Shown one piece after another: positions 34,051 through 45,820 of a stretch of DNA of 64,000 nucleotides; position 1 is the stretch's first letter; each line of letters begins with the position of its first letter. The notes below the pieces were generated by a model that made no database searches, was not told the DNA's origin, and saw only the letters and a list, made by a program, of their open reading frames with translations. The position numbers were made by a program, and so were the translations under genes. Source of the stretch: Tetracladium setigerum (Eukaryota > Ascomycota > Leotiomycetes > Helotiales); contig PZJY01000011.1 of the NCBI GenBank assembly GCA_031472005.1, forward strand, positions 1,426,001-1,490,000, in the 5' to 3' direction.

Positions 34051-36753
34051 TCAATCATCTTCAATATCATCATCGCTCAAAACCAATTTCACCTCTTGTA
34101 ATCGGGGAAGTGCAGTAGCCTGTCCGCGTCCCCTAATCACCATCCCCTTCTTCTTAGGAGATCTCACATCACCTGGTTTATCAGTTGCCCACTCCTCGCC
34201 AACAACACCATCTTCGCCTTCGTCGGCATCTTCCTCCGAGGGACCACCAATACCGTGAAACGTGACAACTTTCTCGATATCTTTGATTGCGATAGCGGAG
34301 GAAGATGATTTGCGTGATTTGGCAATGAGGAGCATGTATGGGAGACGTTCGAGTAGCATCTCTTTCCGTGCCGAGGTACCAACTGATATCAAAGCCGATG
34401 TATCTCCCTCTTTTTGCGTGCTTGGGGTAGCACTCGAACTAGCAGCACTTTTCCAGCTCTCCACCGTTCCAGTCTTCGGCCTTGCAAAAGCCGCCGCCCC
34501 AGAAGTGATCGAGTGTAAATTTTGATCATCCCCCTTCATCAATCTTGTCACCCACAGATCAATGGAGCTTTCCATCTCTTCCTTCATTCGCCACAATTTC
34601 AGACTGGTTGGGTAGAACATCTTGTAGGCGTCTCCGCCTTTGCCTTTGCCCTTTCTGAAGGCGCCGGCTTGGGCGGTAATGCGGGTTACTGGGTTGGGGA
34701 GGGCGAAGAGGAGACCGCGTACGGCTATTTGGAAGGTCATTTCGTCTTGACGGAGGATATCGCCACCTGAACCACGGCCGCCCGTCCCACCTCCAAAGCC
34801 GGTTGAGTTGAAGGAACCGTCCCAAGATGGACATAGGAGGTCGCTGTCGGAGAGGGCATCGATGCATCCGTTGACGTGGTCGAGAGTGGTAGTTTCAAAG
34901 GATGTTGGTGGAGCATCGCAAGAAAGGATATAATTTTCGTGAAGGGCGGCGATGAAAGTTTGAGTATCAGTTCCAGTCTCGTCGATGAGCTTGTCTACTT
35001 GTACTTCTGATCTTTTTGGACGTGTATGTAAAGAGAGATATTCGGGTAATTTTTCAACATCTTGTCCGGACGCCGAGGTAGGGGCCGTTTCCTCTCGTTT
35101 GTTGTAAACGACTTTACCAACAGCGTGGAATATTCCCAGACTCGCTTCACGCCGTGTTACCAGTTCTAATCCTTCTCTCTCCATTTTCGTCAACGACATG
35201 TCCTTGTTGACCTTGTTTGTTTTAGCGAATGAGACCTTGGCTCCCCATTCCCCATCAACATCACCTCGGAGACAGAGAAATTCCAGAGAACCGATTGCAC
35301 TTCTGATATCTCCAATCTCACCGAGCTTCTTGAGAACCTGTGGACCCGGTGTCGTTCGTCTCCCAGATTTACGGGACTCTTTTCGGACAATAAGGTCTAA
35401 TGCCCTAGCTAACAGAGTGGGTGCAATTGCATTGAATTCAATAAGCCCGACCCCTGGATGCTGAAGTATCTCTGGTCCAAGCAGCCGATGAGCTGTAAAA
35501 CTATCCGCGGAAGCGGAAGTAGTGGTGAGAAGAGTCTCCGAGATTATCATGACAACTGGCGTGACAGGCTCTTTCGAACGGGTACCAAAAGCCATTGACA
35601 GAGAAGGGGTATTAGATGCTAGATATTGTAGGACTGTAGACCGGAAGGATTGTAAAGCGGTGGATGATCTAGTGAATGTATTTGGAAATTCTTCAACCAG
35701 AATCAAGCGTTTCCTCCGATCGAGAGGCTTTATCTCTGCTTTCGAAGGAAGTGCTTCGCCCGCGGAAAATATATCCAATTGACCAAATTTCCCCCCTCTT
35801 CCCAAGAACTCCTCAAATTGAGCAGTCATGGATTGGTAGCCATCTGCAGTTGCGATCGAGCTGACTGGATTCCTCCATTCTAGCACTTCACACCCCATTG
35901 CTTCCGCTAGCAATTGAACAGTTGTAGTTTTTCCAGTACCCGCAGCACCCTTCAAAATAAGAACGCGCTGTCTCATCCGACCATTTGTGACTTCTTCAAG
36001 CCATGATCGAACATCGGCAACCTTTCTATTATGGACCGCCAGCTCGTCTAGATTTACTGGAGCGAACCGTTCGGCCCAAGGTCTCAAATCCTCACCCTCT
36101 TTCTTACCGACTGCTGGTGCTTGTGGTTTCAACAAGAATTTCTGCGTCGAGCTTGGTACGTCCGCGTCGTCATTCCGGAAAGTCTGCGATCCATGGGCTC
36201 GTTTCCTTGCTGCAGTACTCGTAAAACTAGACGGTTGTGCCAGAGAATTGAACACATCGTCGTCGTCGGATATGCCGTCAAATTCATCCTGTTCCACATC
36301 TTTCGGAGGTTGCGCAGAGAGCTTTGGTCGGGAGCTCTGAGCTGCGTCAGCCTCTGCTTTCTGACGTTGTGCCTGTTTTGTAAAGAATGAGAAAATGTCC
36401 CCGCTCTTCCCCTTCTCGTCCATATTCGGTTTCTTTTTCGCCTTTTCTGGGCTACTACTCGCACTTTTGCTTGCCGCCTTTCTTCGAGTCGGGTTCGGCA
36501 AGTGTATTGGCGCAGCATTAGAGGGGAAGTTGGCCGTCTTCGCTTGAGATTGAGGTTTCGACATTATGGTAGATTGAGTGGACGATCTCGAAGAGGGGAC
36601 TCTCTTCTTGTCATTCGACGAGGCGACGGGGGACGAGGATACCAGGTCCATAATTCGATTTTTGTGTTTTGGAGCTGGTTCCTCGTCGCCCGAGGAGGAG
36701 GGAGATGATGAAGGCACCACATTGCGCTTTTGCCGCTTCGTCGGTGGGGCCAT
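34051..36753 (-). CDS. RAD17: DNA-damage checkpoint clamp loader Rad17/Rad24-like
   Basis: Single-exon gene, 900 residues from the ATG at 36753 (the frame is open further, but without an ATG). The protein replaces Rfc1 in the loader that places the 9-1-1 clamp on damaged DNA. The N-terminal 210 residues are Ser/Lys-rich and unstructured. RPWAERFAPVNLDELAVH (about 224-241) and the P-loop GAAGTGKT (269-276) begin the AAA+ module. A Walker-B-like RLILVEEF and a long C-terminal domain follow, with a second acidic, Ser-rich end. GDIFSFF at about 118-124 resembles a degenerate PCNA-interaction motif. It is convergent with the AflY-like gene, about 250 bp between stops. Confidence 0.92.
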   Translation of the reverse strand: MAPPTKRQKRNVVPSSSPSSSGDEEPAPKHKNRIMDLVSSSPVASSNDKKRVPSSRSSTQSTIMSKPQSQAKTANFPSNAAPIHLPNPTRRKAASKSASSSPEKAKKKPNMDEKGKSGDIFSFFTKQAQRQKAEADAAQSSRPKLSAQPPKDVEQDEFDGISDDDDVFNSLAQPSSFTSTAARKRAHGSQTFRNDDADVPSSTQKFLLKPQAPAVGKKEGEDLRPWAERFAPVNLDELAVHNRKVADVRSWLEEVTNGRMRQRVLILKGAAGTGKTTTVQLLAEAMGCEVLEWRNPVSSIATADGYQSMTAQFEEFLGRGGKFGQLDIFSAGEALPSKAEIKPLDRRKRLILVEEFPNTFTRSSTALQSFRSTVLQYLASNTPSLSMAFGTRSKEPVTPVVMIISETLLTTTSASADSFTAHRLLGPEILQHPGVGLIEFNAIAPTLLARALDLIVRKESRKSGRRTTPGPQVLKKLGEIGDIRSAIGSLEFLCLRGDVDGEWGAKVSFAKTNKVNKDMSLTKMEREGLELVTRREASLGIFHAVGKVVYNKREETAPTSASGQDVEKLPEYLSLHTRPKRSEVQVDKLIDETGTDTQTFIAALHENYILSCDAPPTSFETTTLDHVNGCIDALSDSDLLCPSWDGSFNSTGFGGGTGGRGSGGDILRQDEMTFQIAVRGLLFALPNPVTRITAQAGAFRKGKGKGGDAYKMFYPTSLKLWRMKEEMESSIDLWVTRLMKGDDQNLHSITSGAAAFARPKTGTVESWKSAASSSATPSTQKEGDTSALISVGTSARKEMLLERLPYMLLIAKSRKSSSSAIAIKDIEKVVTFHGIGGPSEEDADEGEDGVVGEEWATDKPGDVRSPKKKGMVIRGRGQATALPRLQEVKLVLSDDDIEDD

Positions 36754-38456
36754 CGCCGCGAAGGTGACTCGGCGGGACACTACATCGGTCTGCGTGAAGG
36801 CAAAAAGTCAAATTCAGAGACTCGTTTTGGTCGCAGGATGATAATTGGAGTGACGGTTACCTTTGAGGAAGCTGGGGCTGGATGCCCTTCCAGCAGGCAG
36901 CCTTGCGCTTATCGCGTCTATTTCAGGTACGACCCGCCCAGCTCTCCTTGGGACATCTTCTCAACCCACCATCTAACTCTCACTTCATAATTAGCCGTTT
37001 AATATCTTGGCTTCTCGTTGGTGCCTATTGCATGGAGTCTTTACCAAACAATTGTAATGATGCGATGGAGTGGCGTTCCAATGGTGCGGAGTAATTTCTC
37101 CACATGCAACCCGACTCATAATACAGCCGAGACAAGTATCCATTCAATATATATGACGATAAATACTTGTCAATTTCCACATTATTTACTTGATCACCCA
37201 ACTTGAACGGGGGTCTTGACGAAAAGGATTGAGTTTTGCGAATGTCAAGTACATCGAATGTTTTTTCTCGCTACTGGTTTTTTATAATTCCATCATTTAC
37301 ATAGAGAAATTCAGCCTCAGCAAAGAGTTTACATACTGGGTCAAAAAGCTCTGCGCCAAGGTCATGCATTACGAGTGCCCTAACCCTCGTTTAAGACCCC
37401 CCCGCCTTCGTCGTACCTTACAGCTTTCAACTCCAGCTACTATCTTCTCCTAGCACCCCAACTTGTCCCAAAACTGTTGTAATAGCTACTTGGTGGTTGC
37501 AAGAACTGACCCCAATTGGTTTGCTGCCAGCCTCTTTAGAAAAACTTGTTATTGCAAGTATTCCATTGCGAATTCTTCTCGGGTTGATGGCTGTAGTAGC
37601 TTTGACCTCCCCAAGCGCTGGTTTGAAGGTTCTGGAAGAACCCGCCTCTAGTTGGACGTCCCCAAAAACCATTAAGCCCTGGTTGAATATACCGATATTT
37701 CCTTAGGGATTCATCATTTTTTGGCTGGCAACTCTTTGTTTGTCCTTTTTATCTATTTAAGAATTGTAAATTGCTGACATTCGGAAAGTTTGAAGCTAGA
37801 GATCAGAGGAGAAGGTTGGAGAAAATGAGATTGAATTTATAGATATCAAAATCCCAAGGTTCGCGATGTCACGAAGCTTTATTGATGTTCAGTCGCAGGG
37901 ATGAATTGACCACTCAACACTTTGCTTTTATCAGGGAAAGCAATACTCGCAAGAACTTGCAAATGATCTCTTAAGTTGAATATCAGTATCTCTCCTTCCA
38001 TCCTTCTCTCTTGTTCTCACATTTCTGAACCATTGAATCATCTTCTTTTTCTATTTCAAATCAAGTGGTCAACCCTCAATTCTTATATTCTTGTTCTTCT
38101 ATATGCAGGGCAAGTGGCCACCCTAGGAGCAAGTTGAATGAGGAAATTAGAATCTTGGAGTCACCTGTAGATAGTAGCAGTGCTACTGATTTGATTTTAA
38201 TCCTCTTTGGAGCTCTTTTATCTACCTCGATTCGCAATTTGATTATTGCGATTCATCAGACTTTGATACCAATCATTCACAGCTGCTTCTCATTTATCGC
38301 GCACTGAAAACACGTTAATATTTAATGCCTTCTATTTTCCTGTCGTCTCTTTGCTTCAGAACTCTTCTGCCATCAGATCTTCACAAATATCTGCGACGTT
38401 CATACCAAGGCATATCATCTCTAAGAGCAGGACAATAAGCTAACACAAATCACACA
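36754..38456. other. 1.7-kb gene-free stretch
   Basis: Several frames of 60-90 codons exist but none is convincing. It contains the RAD17 promoter on the left and leader-like sequence before 38457. No repeat or mobile element was recognised. Confidence 0.4.
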
Positions 38457-38966
38457 ATGAGCAACACTAACTTCTGGTACGAGGCTGCTATGAGGGCAGC
38501 CTCAGGTAACAATTACAACAGTAAGTACCCCACTCCCCATACATCAAATTACTACAAACTTCCTTCTATCGCCAGCTTATATTATGAAGGTCACGAAATT
38601 AACCACTTCTACCTCCCGCAGTTGGAATCAACTCCGCCACCGGAGCATTCGGCAAAAACGAGTAAGCAAACACAAACCCCCCTATTCCAAGTCTCATTCC
38701 CTCTAACCCAAACCAGCACATATAACCAACGAACGGACGGTTCTTGGGGCCAAACACCACGATTCTTTGGCCAAAGACCAAGCGACAGCGCCTGGCGCCA
38801 AAAGTCCACTGCTCTGGTACGCTTCCAACCTCAGATGTCGTGGGCACCGCGGAACGTGCCTGGGATGGGTTGGAGACCCAATCGCGACGGACCACAAAAT
38901 GCGCAACATCTTACTGGAAGGTTCGATAGTCAACAAGGTGCATTTTATACGAGAACTTGGCGCTGA
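38457..38966 (+). CDS. Hypothetical small gene of uncertain structure
   Basis: Starts MSNTNFWYEAAMRAASGN and runs open for 169 codons. A spliced model is also plausible, with donors GTAAGT at 38521 and GTAAGC near 38660, and acceptors before 38623 and 38717. After 38717 all three frames remain open for a while, so the reading frame of the last part cannot be settled; a GGGG run near 38747 is a possible assembly-error site. I recognise no domain and no signal peptide. Confidence 0.3.
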   Translation: MSNTNFWYEAAMRAASGNNYNSKYPTPHTSNYYKLPSIASLYYEGHEINHFYLPQLESTPPPEHSAKTSKQTQTPLFQVSFPLTQTSTYNQRTDGSWGQTPRFFGQRPSDSAWRQKSTALVRFQPQMSWAPRNVPGMGWRPNRDGPQNAQHLTGRFDSQQGAFYTRTWR

Positions 38967-39391
38967 GGGAGACCTAGTGGAGGGGTAGGTAAGTTTTAGT
39001 GGGAAGAGGATGTTGCGTGAGGTTTGTGCTCGTATTGGTGTGTAGGAAGACTTTGGGTTAGATGTTAGAATATATGAACTTTTGAAATGCACAATATGTC
39101 ATGATTGGTTGGGGTGAGGTCAGTAATTCGAACTGATATGCGCTCCTTAACAAACTCGCTAAGCGAGCAGTATATCCTTGGCATCGATTGGGATCTGAGC
39201 AGTTATAAACCCGACGACCGCGAGTTCTCATCGCTGTACCACATAATTAACAGTTCAATCTTCGGTAGTCGCTATCACATACAACTTACATGAACATGAT
39301 ACCCAAAAAAAGACTTTTTGAAAAGATGTTTCAATTGTTTTACTAACAGTACAAGAAGGCAGCATTAAATTCCAAACCGGCATCCCGAGAA
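38967..39391. other. Spacer before the 5-oxoprolinase gene
   Basis: 3' region shared by the hypothetical gene and the 5-oxoprolinase gene. A tRNA-like stem at 39117-39135 was examined and rejected. Confidence 0.4.
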
Positions 39392-42300
39392 TCACTCGGG
39401 CTTTTTACCCCATCCACCACCACCTGGAGTATTGATTATGATTCTGTCTCCCTTCGCAAACGTTGACGTCGCTTTGCCTCCTAGGTTGATCACCAGACCG
39501 TCCTCCTTCCTCACCCAAAGATTCTTTCCCATCGTCCCGTTGCCCCCTCCATTGGCACCCTTTGGCGCTCTCGATCTCCGCTCGGACAAGATCGAGACCT
39601 GCACATTCGACACAGAGAATTCAATATCTCGAATTAGACCATCGCCTCCGGGATGCAGTCCTTCGCCACCAGAGTTCTTTCGGATGCCAAACTCATGCAA
39701 CAGTACTGGATATCTCTTCTCGAAGATCTCAGGGTCTGTGATTCGGGTGTTTGTCATATGTGTGTGCACACCAGAAGTCCCGTCCCACTCTGGACCAGCT
39801 CCAGCTCCACCGCCTATCGTCTCGTAGTAGCCAAAACCGGCTTGAATGACCTCGTCTCCTTCCGGAGTCATGGTTTTACCTCCGATTCCAAATGTCAGAT
39901 TGTTCATGCAGCCTTGGCTATCAGCACAGGCGTTAAATGCGGTAAGAATGACATCAGTAATACGTTGCGATGTGAGTACATTGCCACCAACCACAGAAGC
40001 ACCTGCAGCAGGTGATAAAATGGAATTGGCCGGAACTCGAATGTCGATGGGGTTCAAGCAGCCTTGGTTGAGGGGAATATCCGCAGCAACGAGAGATCGA
40101 AGGCAGTAGATGATGGCGGAGTGAGTGATGGCGATTGGAGCGTTGGTATTTGCATAAACCTGTGGACCAGTTCCTGTGAAGTCAAATACGGCCGAACCCG
40201 ATTCTTCGTCGATTGTGATCTTCAGGCAGATTGGTGTACCGTCGTCCATGTAGTCCACAGCTTGCAACGCGACACCTGAAGTACTCGTCTTCTTGAGGAA
40301 GTTTCGAACTGCTAATTCCGCGTTCTTTTGAATTGCAAACATGTACTTGTGCACCTGCGGAAGAGTACTCTCCTCAATCAGCGCCTGAATGAGATTGATG
40401 CCCTGTCTGTTTGCAGCAACTTGTGCTTTGAGATCAGACAGGTTATCACTTAAAGTTCGAGTTCCTGATATTCCTGGGTACTTGGCAGGCTCATGAAGTA
40501 AAAGCTCAATAACTCTTTCTTCGTTGAATCGGCCGTTGCTCACGAGTTTCTCACCAAGGATTGCAGCGCCCTCCTCATACAGCCACTTGGAGTCAGGGGG
40601 CATCGAGCCTGGGCGACTACCACCAATATCACCGTGATGACCACGAGATGCGACCTATTGATATCGTTAGCTCATGTGTACCATAGTTGACGTAAAAAAA
40701 AAGAAGTGACTGGTGGAACAAGGAGGCACGTGATAGTCGGTTACCGCGTATCACGTGATACACATCCTACGTATAGGTATGTAGTAGGATCCAGATTCCC
40801 AACCCTGTACCGATCGCTTCCATACGTACTTGACTGTACCAACAGTGACAGTGTGAAGATATCTTGGCATGAATCCATACAGTATTCAATGGTGAGGTAA
40901 AAGTGTAGGAGAACTATGAGAGATACTTACATAGAAGACGATTTCGCCCTTTTCAAATACTGGCGTTACGATAGTGATGTCCGGTAAATGTGTTCCTCCA
41001 CTGGCAGGATGGTTAGAGATGAGCACATCACCGTCCTCAAGTTTGCCCATGAACATATGGTGAAGATGTCTAACGCAGAACTGCATAGATCCTAAATGTA
41101 CGGGAACATGTGGGGCATTGGCTACCAGTCCACCGTCAGGCGAGAACAATGCACAGGAGAAATCGAGTCGTTCCTTGATGTTGGTGGAAACCGAAGTTTT
41201 TTGAAGAGTACGACCCATTTGTTCGGCGATAGACATGAATCTGAAACTCCATTAGTCTCACCTTAGTGAAGAGAAGGCAATTCTTAGACCTACCGGTGCC
41301 CAAAGATTGATAATCTAATTGGGTTGACTTCCTCGCCGGTTGCACTGACAGGTTTCGGCGTGGCTTTTTCACTCATGTTAATCATGATGCTACTCTCCAA
41401 CACAGTGGCCACCGACCCAGGCACAACCAAGATCGTCTGTGTGTTATCGAGAATAAGAGCAGGTCCTGGAATTCGGGTACCTGGCTGCAATCTGCTGAGC
41501 AGATAGACTTTGGTTGAGATTCTCCCGCTGGATGCATCAAAACAGATTTCGGTTGTTGTATCCGGAGAGGGAGGTTGGATCTGTAGGTCTTTGACGCGCG
41601 CTAGTTGCTTAAACGGACTCTCGCTGGCTTTTTTGTCTGTTGATCCGATGGCACGAACACGGAAATCGTCAATCAGAATCTTCTTCTCTGGGAATATGAA
41701 GCCGAACTCTCGAGCATGTCTCTCCTCAAAGGCCTTTTGGAAGTTCTCAACCGACTCGTGTGACTGCTGCATAATCATGAAGGAGGAGTTGGATCCATCG
41801 TACCGAAGGTTGAGATAGAGCTCTAAACTAATCAAGTCATCGCTCAGCTTTTGATCTTTGAGGTGTTGTTTGGCAGTAGCGGACAGCTCGTTTAGGGTCT
41901 TGGCGATTTCAGGAACGTTCTCTGATGTGAAAGCCATTGCCGCAGGCCTTTGCGCCTCGTGCACAAGATCGGCAAGCGAAAGACCGTATGCAGAGAGAAT
42001 GGAGGAGTATTTGTGAATCACAACTTCTGTGATCGATAGCGCTGCAGCCACATCACAGGCATGCTGTCCACCAGCACCGCCAAAACAAGCGAGAAGGTGG
42101 TCCGAAGTATCATGACCACGGGCTTCTGTAAGGGCACGGATCGGTCGTGCCATCACCTCGGAAGCCACTCTGAGAAAACCCAGCGCAACCTCCTCTGCTG
42201 TAAAGGGGGTTTGGTTTTCACGCAGATTGTCTTCGTTGATTTTGTTGGTAAGTTCCGTGAACAGTTCATCCACGATTTCGGTTCCAAGCGGCTGATCCTC

Positions 42301-43738
42301 ATTAGGTCCAAATATTTTTGGGAAATACTCTGGAACAATTCGGCCAAGAAAGAGATTCGCATCGGTAATCGTTAAAGGTCCTCCCTTGCGGTAACACGCT
42401 GGTCCAGGATGAGCACTGGCGGATTCGGGACCGACTGCAAAGAGCCCATTTCGCCAAAACAGCATCGACCCCCCACCAGCAGCGACACTGTGAGAAATTA
42501 CACGTTAGCTCATGAAACCCTGCAATCAACATAGCTGTTTGAAAAAATTAGGCTACTTACGTGTTGATATCTAACTGTGGGGACTGGATTGTGATGCCAG
42601 CTGTGACTGTTTCAAAGACGTGTTCGTAAGTACCAGCATATCGCGAACAGTCAGTAGAAGTCCCTCCCATGTCAAAACCAATGATAGGTTTCTTCTGGTC
42701 CTCATCCCAGGAAGTTTGTGCGTATCCAACGACACCACCGGCTGGCCCCGAAAGAATGCTGCGAAGACCTCCAAATTCTCGGAAATCCACCAGGCCACCA
42801 TCAGATTGCATGAATTCACATTGTATGTCTCCTGAACCGAGGCCTCCTTTGAAGTGACTGGATATTGACTCAATGTATTCCTTGATGATAGGCGTGAGGT
42901 AGGCGTCAGCAGTTGCAGACATTCCTCGAGGTACAACTTTGATCATGGGCTGTAAAGCGGCCGATTCGACAACAGAAAAGCCCATTTCCCTAGCCAGGGC
43001 TCCGACTGCGCGCTCATGCTCGGGATATATGTAAGAGTGTATGAAAACCACGGAGAGGGATCGATAACCATCATCCCAGAGCTTTTGTAACGATTCCTTC
43101 ACAGCCACCAAATCCGGTGATTTCAGAATACGGAACACCTCGTCAGTAACTCCAACCCGCAAGGAATCGTCTGAAGACACATCGATTGAGTTTGGTGAAG
43201 GGTCCTCAGTATAGCCTTCAAGTGTGATCCGCTCGTCCACTTCAACCACAGATTGATACAACAGTTCCGGCCTCGATACTTTCAAATCGAAAATGTTTGG
43301 TCGCGATTGATTGCTGATAAGTAGAAGGTCTTTGAATCCTTTGGTAATAAGCAAAGCCGAACGAGCACCTTTTCGTTCGAGGAGAGCATTGGTTCCAACA
43401 GTAGTACCCATGCGAATTCTCTCAATCCGGCTTGTATCCAGAGGAACCCCGCGGGGATGAGCTTGTCCCGTGACTGCTTCTAAAATGCGTCGAACACCTT
43501 CGGTCGGTGCATCTGGATAATTTGCAGGATCAACTGACAGAACCTTGAGAATTATGTCATCTCGTCCAGCCACCGAAGCATGGACGTCTGTGAAGGTTCC
43601 TCCTCGATCAATCGAGATCTTGATCCCCGTTGGACCACTCCTTAACTCTGGGATGATTGATTGCGAGACAGTGAGCATGTCGCGACTGACGGTTGTTGAA
43701 GGTCCCATGGTGGCAGAATTTTGTGAAATTGAGGGCAT
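39392..43738 (-). CDS. OXP1: 5-oxoprolinase (ATP-hydrolysing)
   Basis: Four exons: 42561-43738, 41294-42487, 40931-41240 and 39392-40654, 1314 residues, the normal length. The enzyme hydrolyses 5-oxo-L-proline to L-glutamate with ATP, in the cytosol. The hydantoinase A/oxoprolinase half begins with ISIDRGGTFTDVHA (ATP site) and includes RMGTTVGTNALLERKGAR, FDMGGTSTDCSRY and HPGPACYRKGGPLTITDAN. The hydantoinase B half includes SNHPASGGTHLPDIT, ASRGHHGDIGG and the Gly-rich end TPGGGGWG. All borders are consensus and in phase. It is divergent from the D-glutamate cyclase-like gene, 560 bp apart, which supports joint control. No frame problem is seen. Confidence 0.93.
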
Positions 43739-43955
43739 CTGGTTTAATGCTTAGCTTCTTCATCTTGAAGTTATACAGGTCTCTTATTATATTCATAATC
43801 ATAAAGCTTAGTGGATATAGACTTGGCAGTTTAGTAACCTACTGTGTTGGCATAGGTGGTGAATTTGTGACAGAATCATCATTTCATCAAAATCACGAGT
43901 CGTGAAGCCTTGACGGGGCGGAACTCCCGGTTCCGTTTGTCATACGAAGTTCCTA

Positions 43956-43965
43956 CTCCGTCGGA
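43956..43965 (+). promoter_or_regulatory. CTCCGTCGGA element (copy 1)
   Basis: This 10-mer lies in the divergent promoter of the 5-oxoprolinase and D-glutamate cyclase-like genes and recurs at 52122-52131 in the dehydratase/RidA promoter. It contains the everted half-sites CCG and CGG, a form used by Zn2Cys6 regulators. Confidence 0.4.
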
Positions 43966-44050
43966 TTTTGAGATCCATCTGTACCAATTCTGTACGTAAG
44001 AGTTTTAGCGATAATAAGCGAAAGGTCTCACGTGATCAGATCGTCTGTTG

Positions 44051-44065
44051 CGGCGTTGGAAGTCC
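44051..44065 (+). promoter_or_regulatory. CGG-N4-GGAAGTCC element (copy 1)
   Basis: Here N4 is CGTT. The element is 313 bp upstream of the 5-oxoprolinase start and 234 bp upstream of the cyclase-like start. The same 11 fixed bases with the same spacing occur in the two other divergent promoters of the cluster (47799 and 52092). It may be the site of the cluster's own Zn2Cys6 factor. Confidence 0.6.
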
Positions 44066-44298
44066 GTCTCCTTCTCCCAGATAGAGTACGCCCCACAACG
44101 CTGCACAGAGATCCGCGCAGGCTCATCAGTAAGATATCCCAGTAGAACCGGGGCATTATGGAGACATACTTTTTATATAATGATAACGAGACTAATTAAC
44201 TTTTCTAACATGCACTTCCTCATTATTGTTCTGAAAGCCCAAACCAAGCTCATCCTCCTCTATTTTGTTGCAAATACATTCATTCCTGTTGCAACGCC

Positions 44299-45174
44299 AT
44301 GACAGACCTGAAAACGGGGCTCGAAGCGCGCTTTGCTGCCCGAAGGAATGAATATACCAAATCCACTTCAGGACTCGCACCTTCACATCTTCAATGCAAC
44401 CTCATCATTCTCCCGTCCAAATATGCAGCAGACTTTCGTGATCTCTGCGCTCGAAATCCAGTCCCTTGTCCCCTGATCGCAGAATCGGTCACACCAGGAG
44501 ACTTTATAAACCTTAAGTCCTACCTCCCGACTATTTCAGGACCTCAGATTGCAGCATCTCTTGATCTACGCACAGACTGTCCTGGATTCAACGTCTACAA
44601 AGATTCCAAGTTGGTCCATGAAGCTGTTTTGGACATCAAGGATTACTGGTCTTCCGATCATGTCGCCTTCCTCATTGGATGCAGCTACAGTTTTGAGACT
44701 GCACTCAGGGCTGCGAGCTTCCATCCTCGCCATGCACTGCTAGATCGTAATGTCCCAATGTACCGTACCAATATACCATTGAACCCAGCGGGTGTTTTCA
44801 CTGGCGGTACATATGTTACGTCGATGAGACCATACAAGAAGAAGGACATCGAGGAAATCCGCGCCATCACTCGACGTTATCTACCTACTCATGGCGAGCC
44901 CGTTGCTTGGGGATGGGAAGGAGTTGAAAGAGTGGGCGTTAAGGACATCAACCAAGTGCAATGGGGAGATGCCCCATTAACGATGGATGGGAAGCCTCTG
45001 GGAGACGTGTTTGGCGATGAGGATAACGTTCCGGTATTTTGGGCTTGTGGAGTAACACCACAGGAGGCCGTCATGAAGGCTTCGTTGGAAGGAGTTGTCA
45101 TGGCGCACACGCCTGGTTACATGCTTGTACTGGACTGTCTAGAGGAGGATGTTTTGGGGGTAATGGGCAGATAA
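44299..45174 (+). CDS. D-glutamate cyclase-like protein (DUF1445)
   Basis: Single-exon gene, 291 residues. The whole protein is a DUF1445 domain: SKYAADFRDLCARNP, FLIGCSYSFETAL, NVPMYRTNIPL, TYVTSMRPY, THGEPVAWGWEGV and FWACGVTPQEAVM are the family landmarks. They match the C-terminal domain of animal DGLUCY, which converts D-glutamate to 5-oxo-D-proline, and bacterial proteins named putative hydro-lyases. No targeting peptide is visible. Being head to head with 5-oxoprolinase, whose substrate is the product type of this enzyme, is strong contextual support for a 5-oxoproline role. The stereochemistry of the real substrate in this fungus is not known. Confidence 0.85.
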   Translation: MTDLKTGLEARFAARRNEYTKSTSGLAPSHLQCNLIILPSKYAADFRDLCARNPVPCPLIAESVTPGDFINLKSYLPTISGPQIAASLDLRTDCPGFNVYKDSKLVHEAVLDIKDYWSSDHVAFLIGCSYSFETALRAASFHPRHALLDRNVPMYRTNIPLNPAGVFTGGTYVTSMRPYKKKDIEEIRAITRRYLPTHGEPVAWGWEGVERVGVKDINQVQWGDAPLTMDGKPLGDVFGDEDNVPVFWACGVTPQEAVMKASLEGVVMAHTPGYMLVLDCLEEDVLGVMGR

Positions 45175-45820
45175 ATAGAGTAAGCACTACACTTAAATCA
45201 AGAACAGGATATATCAGAATTCTTTATTTCAAATTAACAAACATTTAACATGCATCGGGCATATTTCGGGGTGATTGGAGACTACGCAACGAAGGATGTT
45301 TGAACAATTATGATAAAAGGTGACCTAACATGTCTGCATCAATGTGACATACTTGTATCGGTCCCGAGTTATATGAGGTATTTCGTTGAAATTGTTTACT
45401 GTGACTGTCACACGGTCGAAACTTCAACTGGAAAACGTATCTCATATATTCTCTGAATTCGGAAAGAGAACGGTGTTTAAGGCACAGTAGCTTCCTGACA
45501 ATAAGTTTTTCGATTTTCTTTTCAACTTTTCAACTTTCAAATTTCCAAAACTTTATTTTGTCGACTTTTCCTTAGTTAATAATTCTATGAGATATGAATA
45601 GAGGGTTTAACATCAAATAGACAAATGATTCACTTTTTAAATACTATATATTCTATAGCGATATATGACCAAAGTTTTATAACGTGTAATCTCAAGTTAT
45701 CCACCCAAATTTTACGCAAGACGTTCTCCACGTTCGAACATAAGCTGATTGCAGTCGTCACCCTTTGCAATCCGACGACACCTATAACTTGCACCCCATT
45801 CCTCCAACCCTCATCTTTCT
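45175..45820. other. Convergent 3' spacer, AT-rich
   Basis: The cyclase-like and transporter genes converge on this AT-rich interval. I see no gene. Confidence 0.45.

Noticed and set aside
39112..39170. tRNA-like T-arm with TTCGAA
   Set aside because: The stem and the TTCRANY loop are out of register and no acceptor or anticodon arm can be formed.
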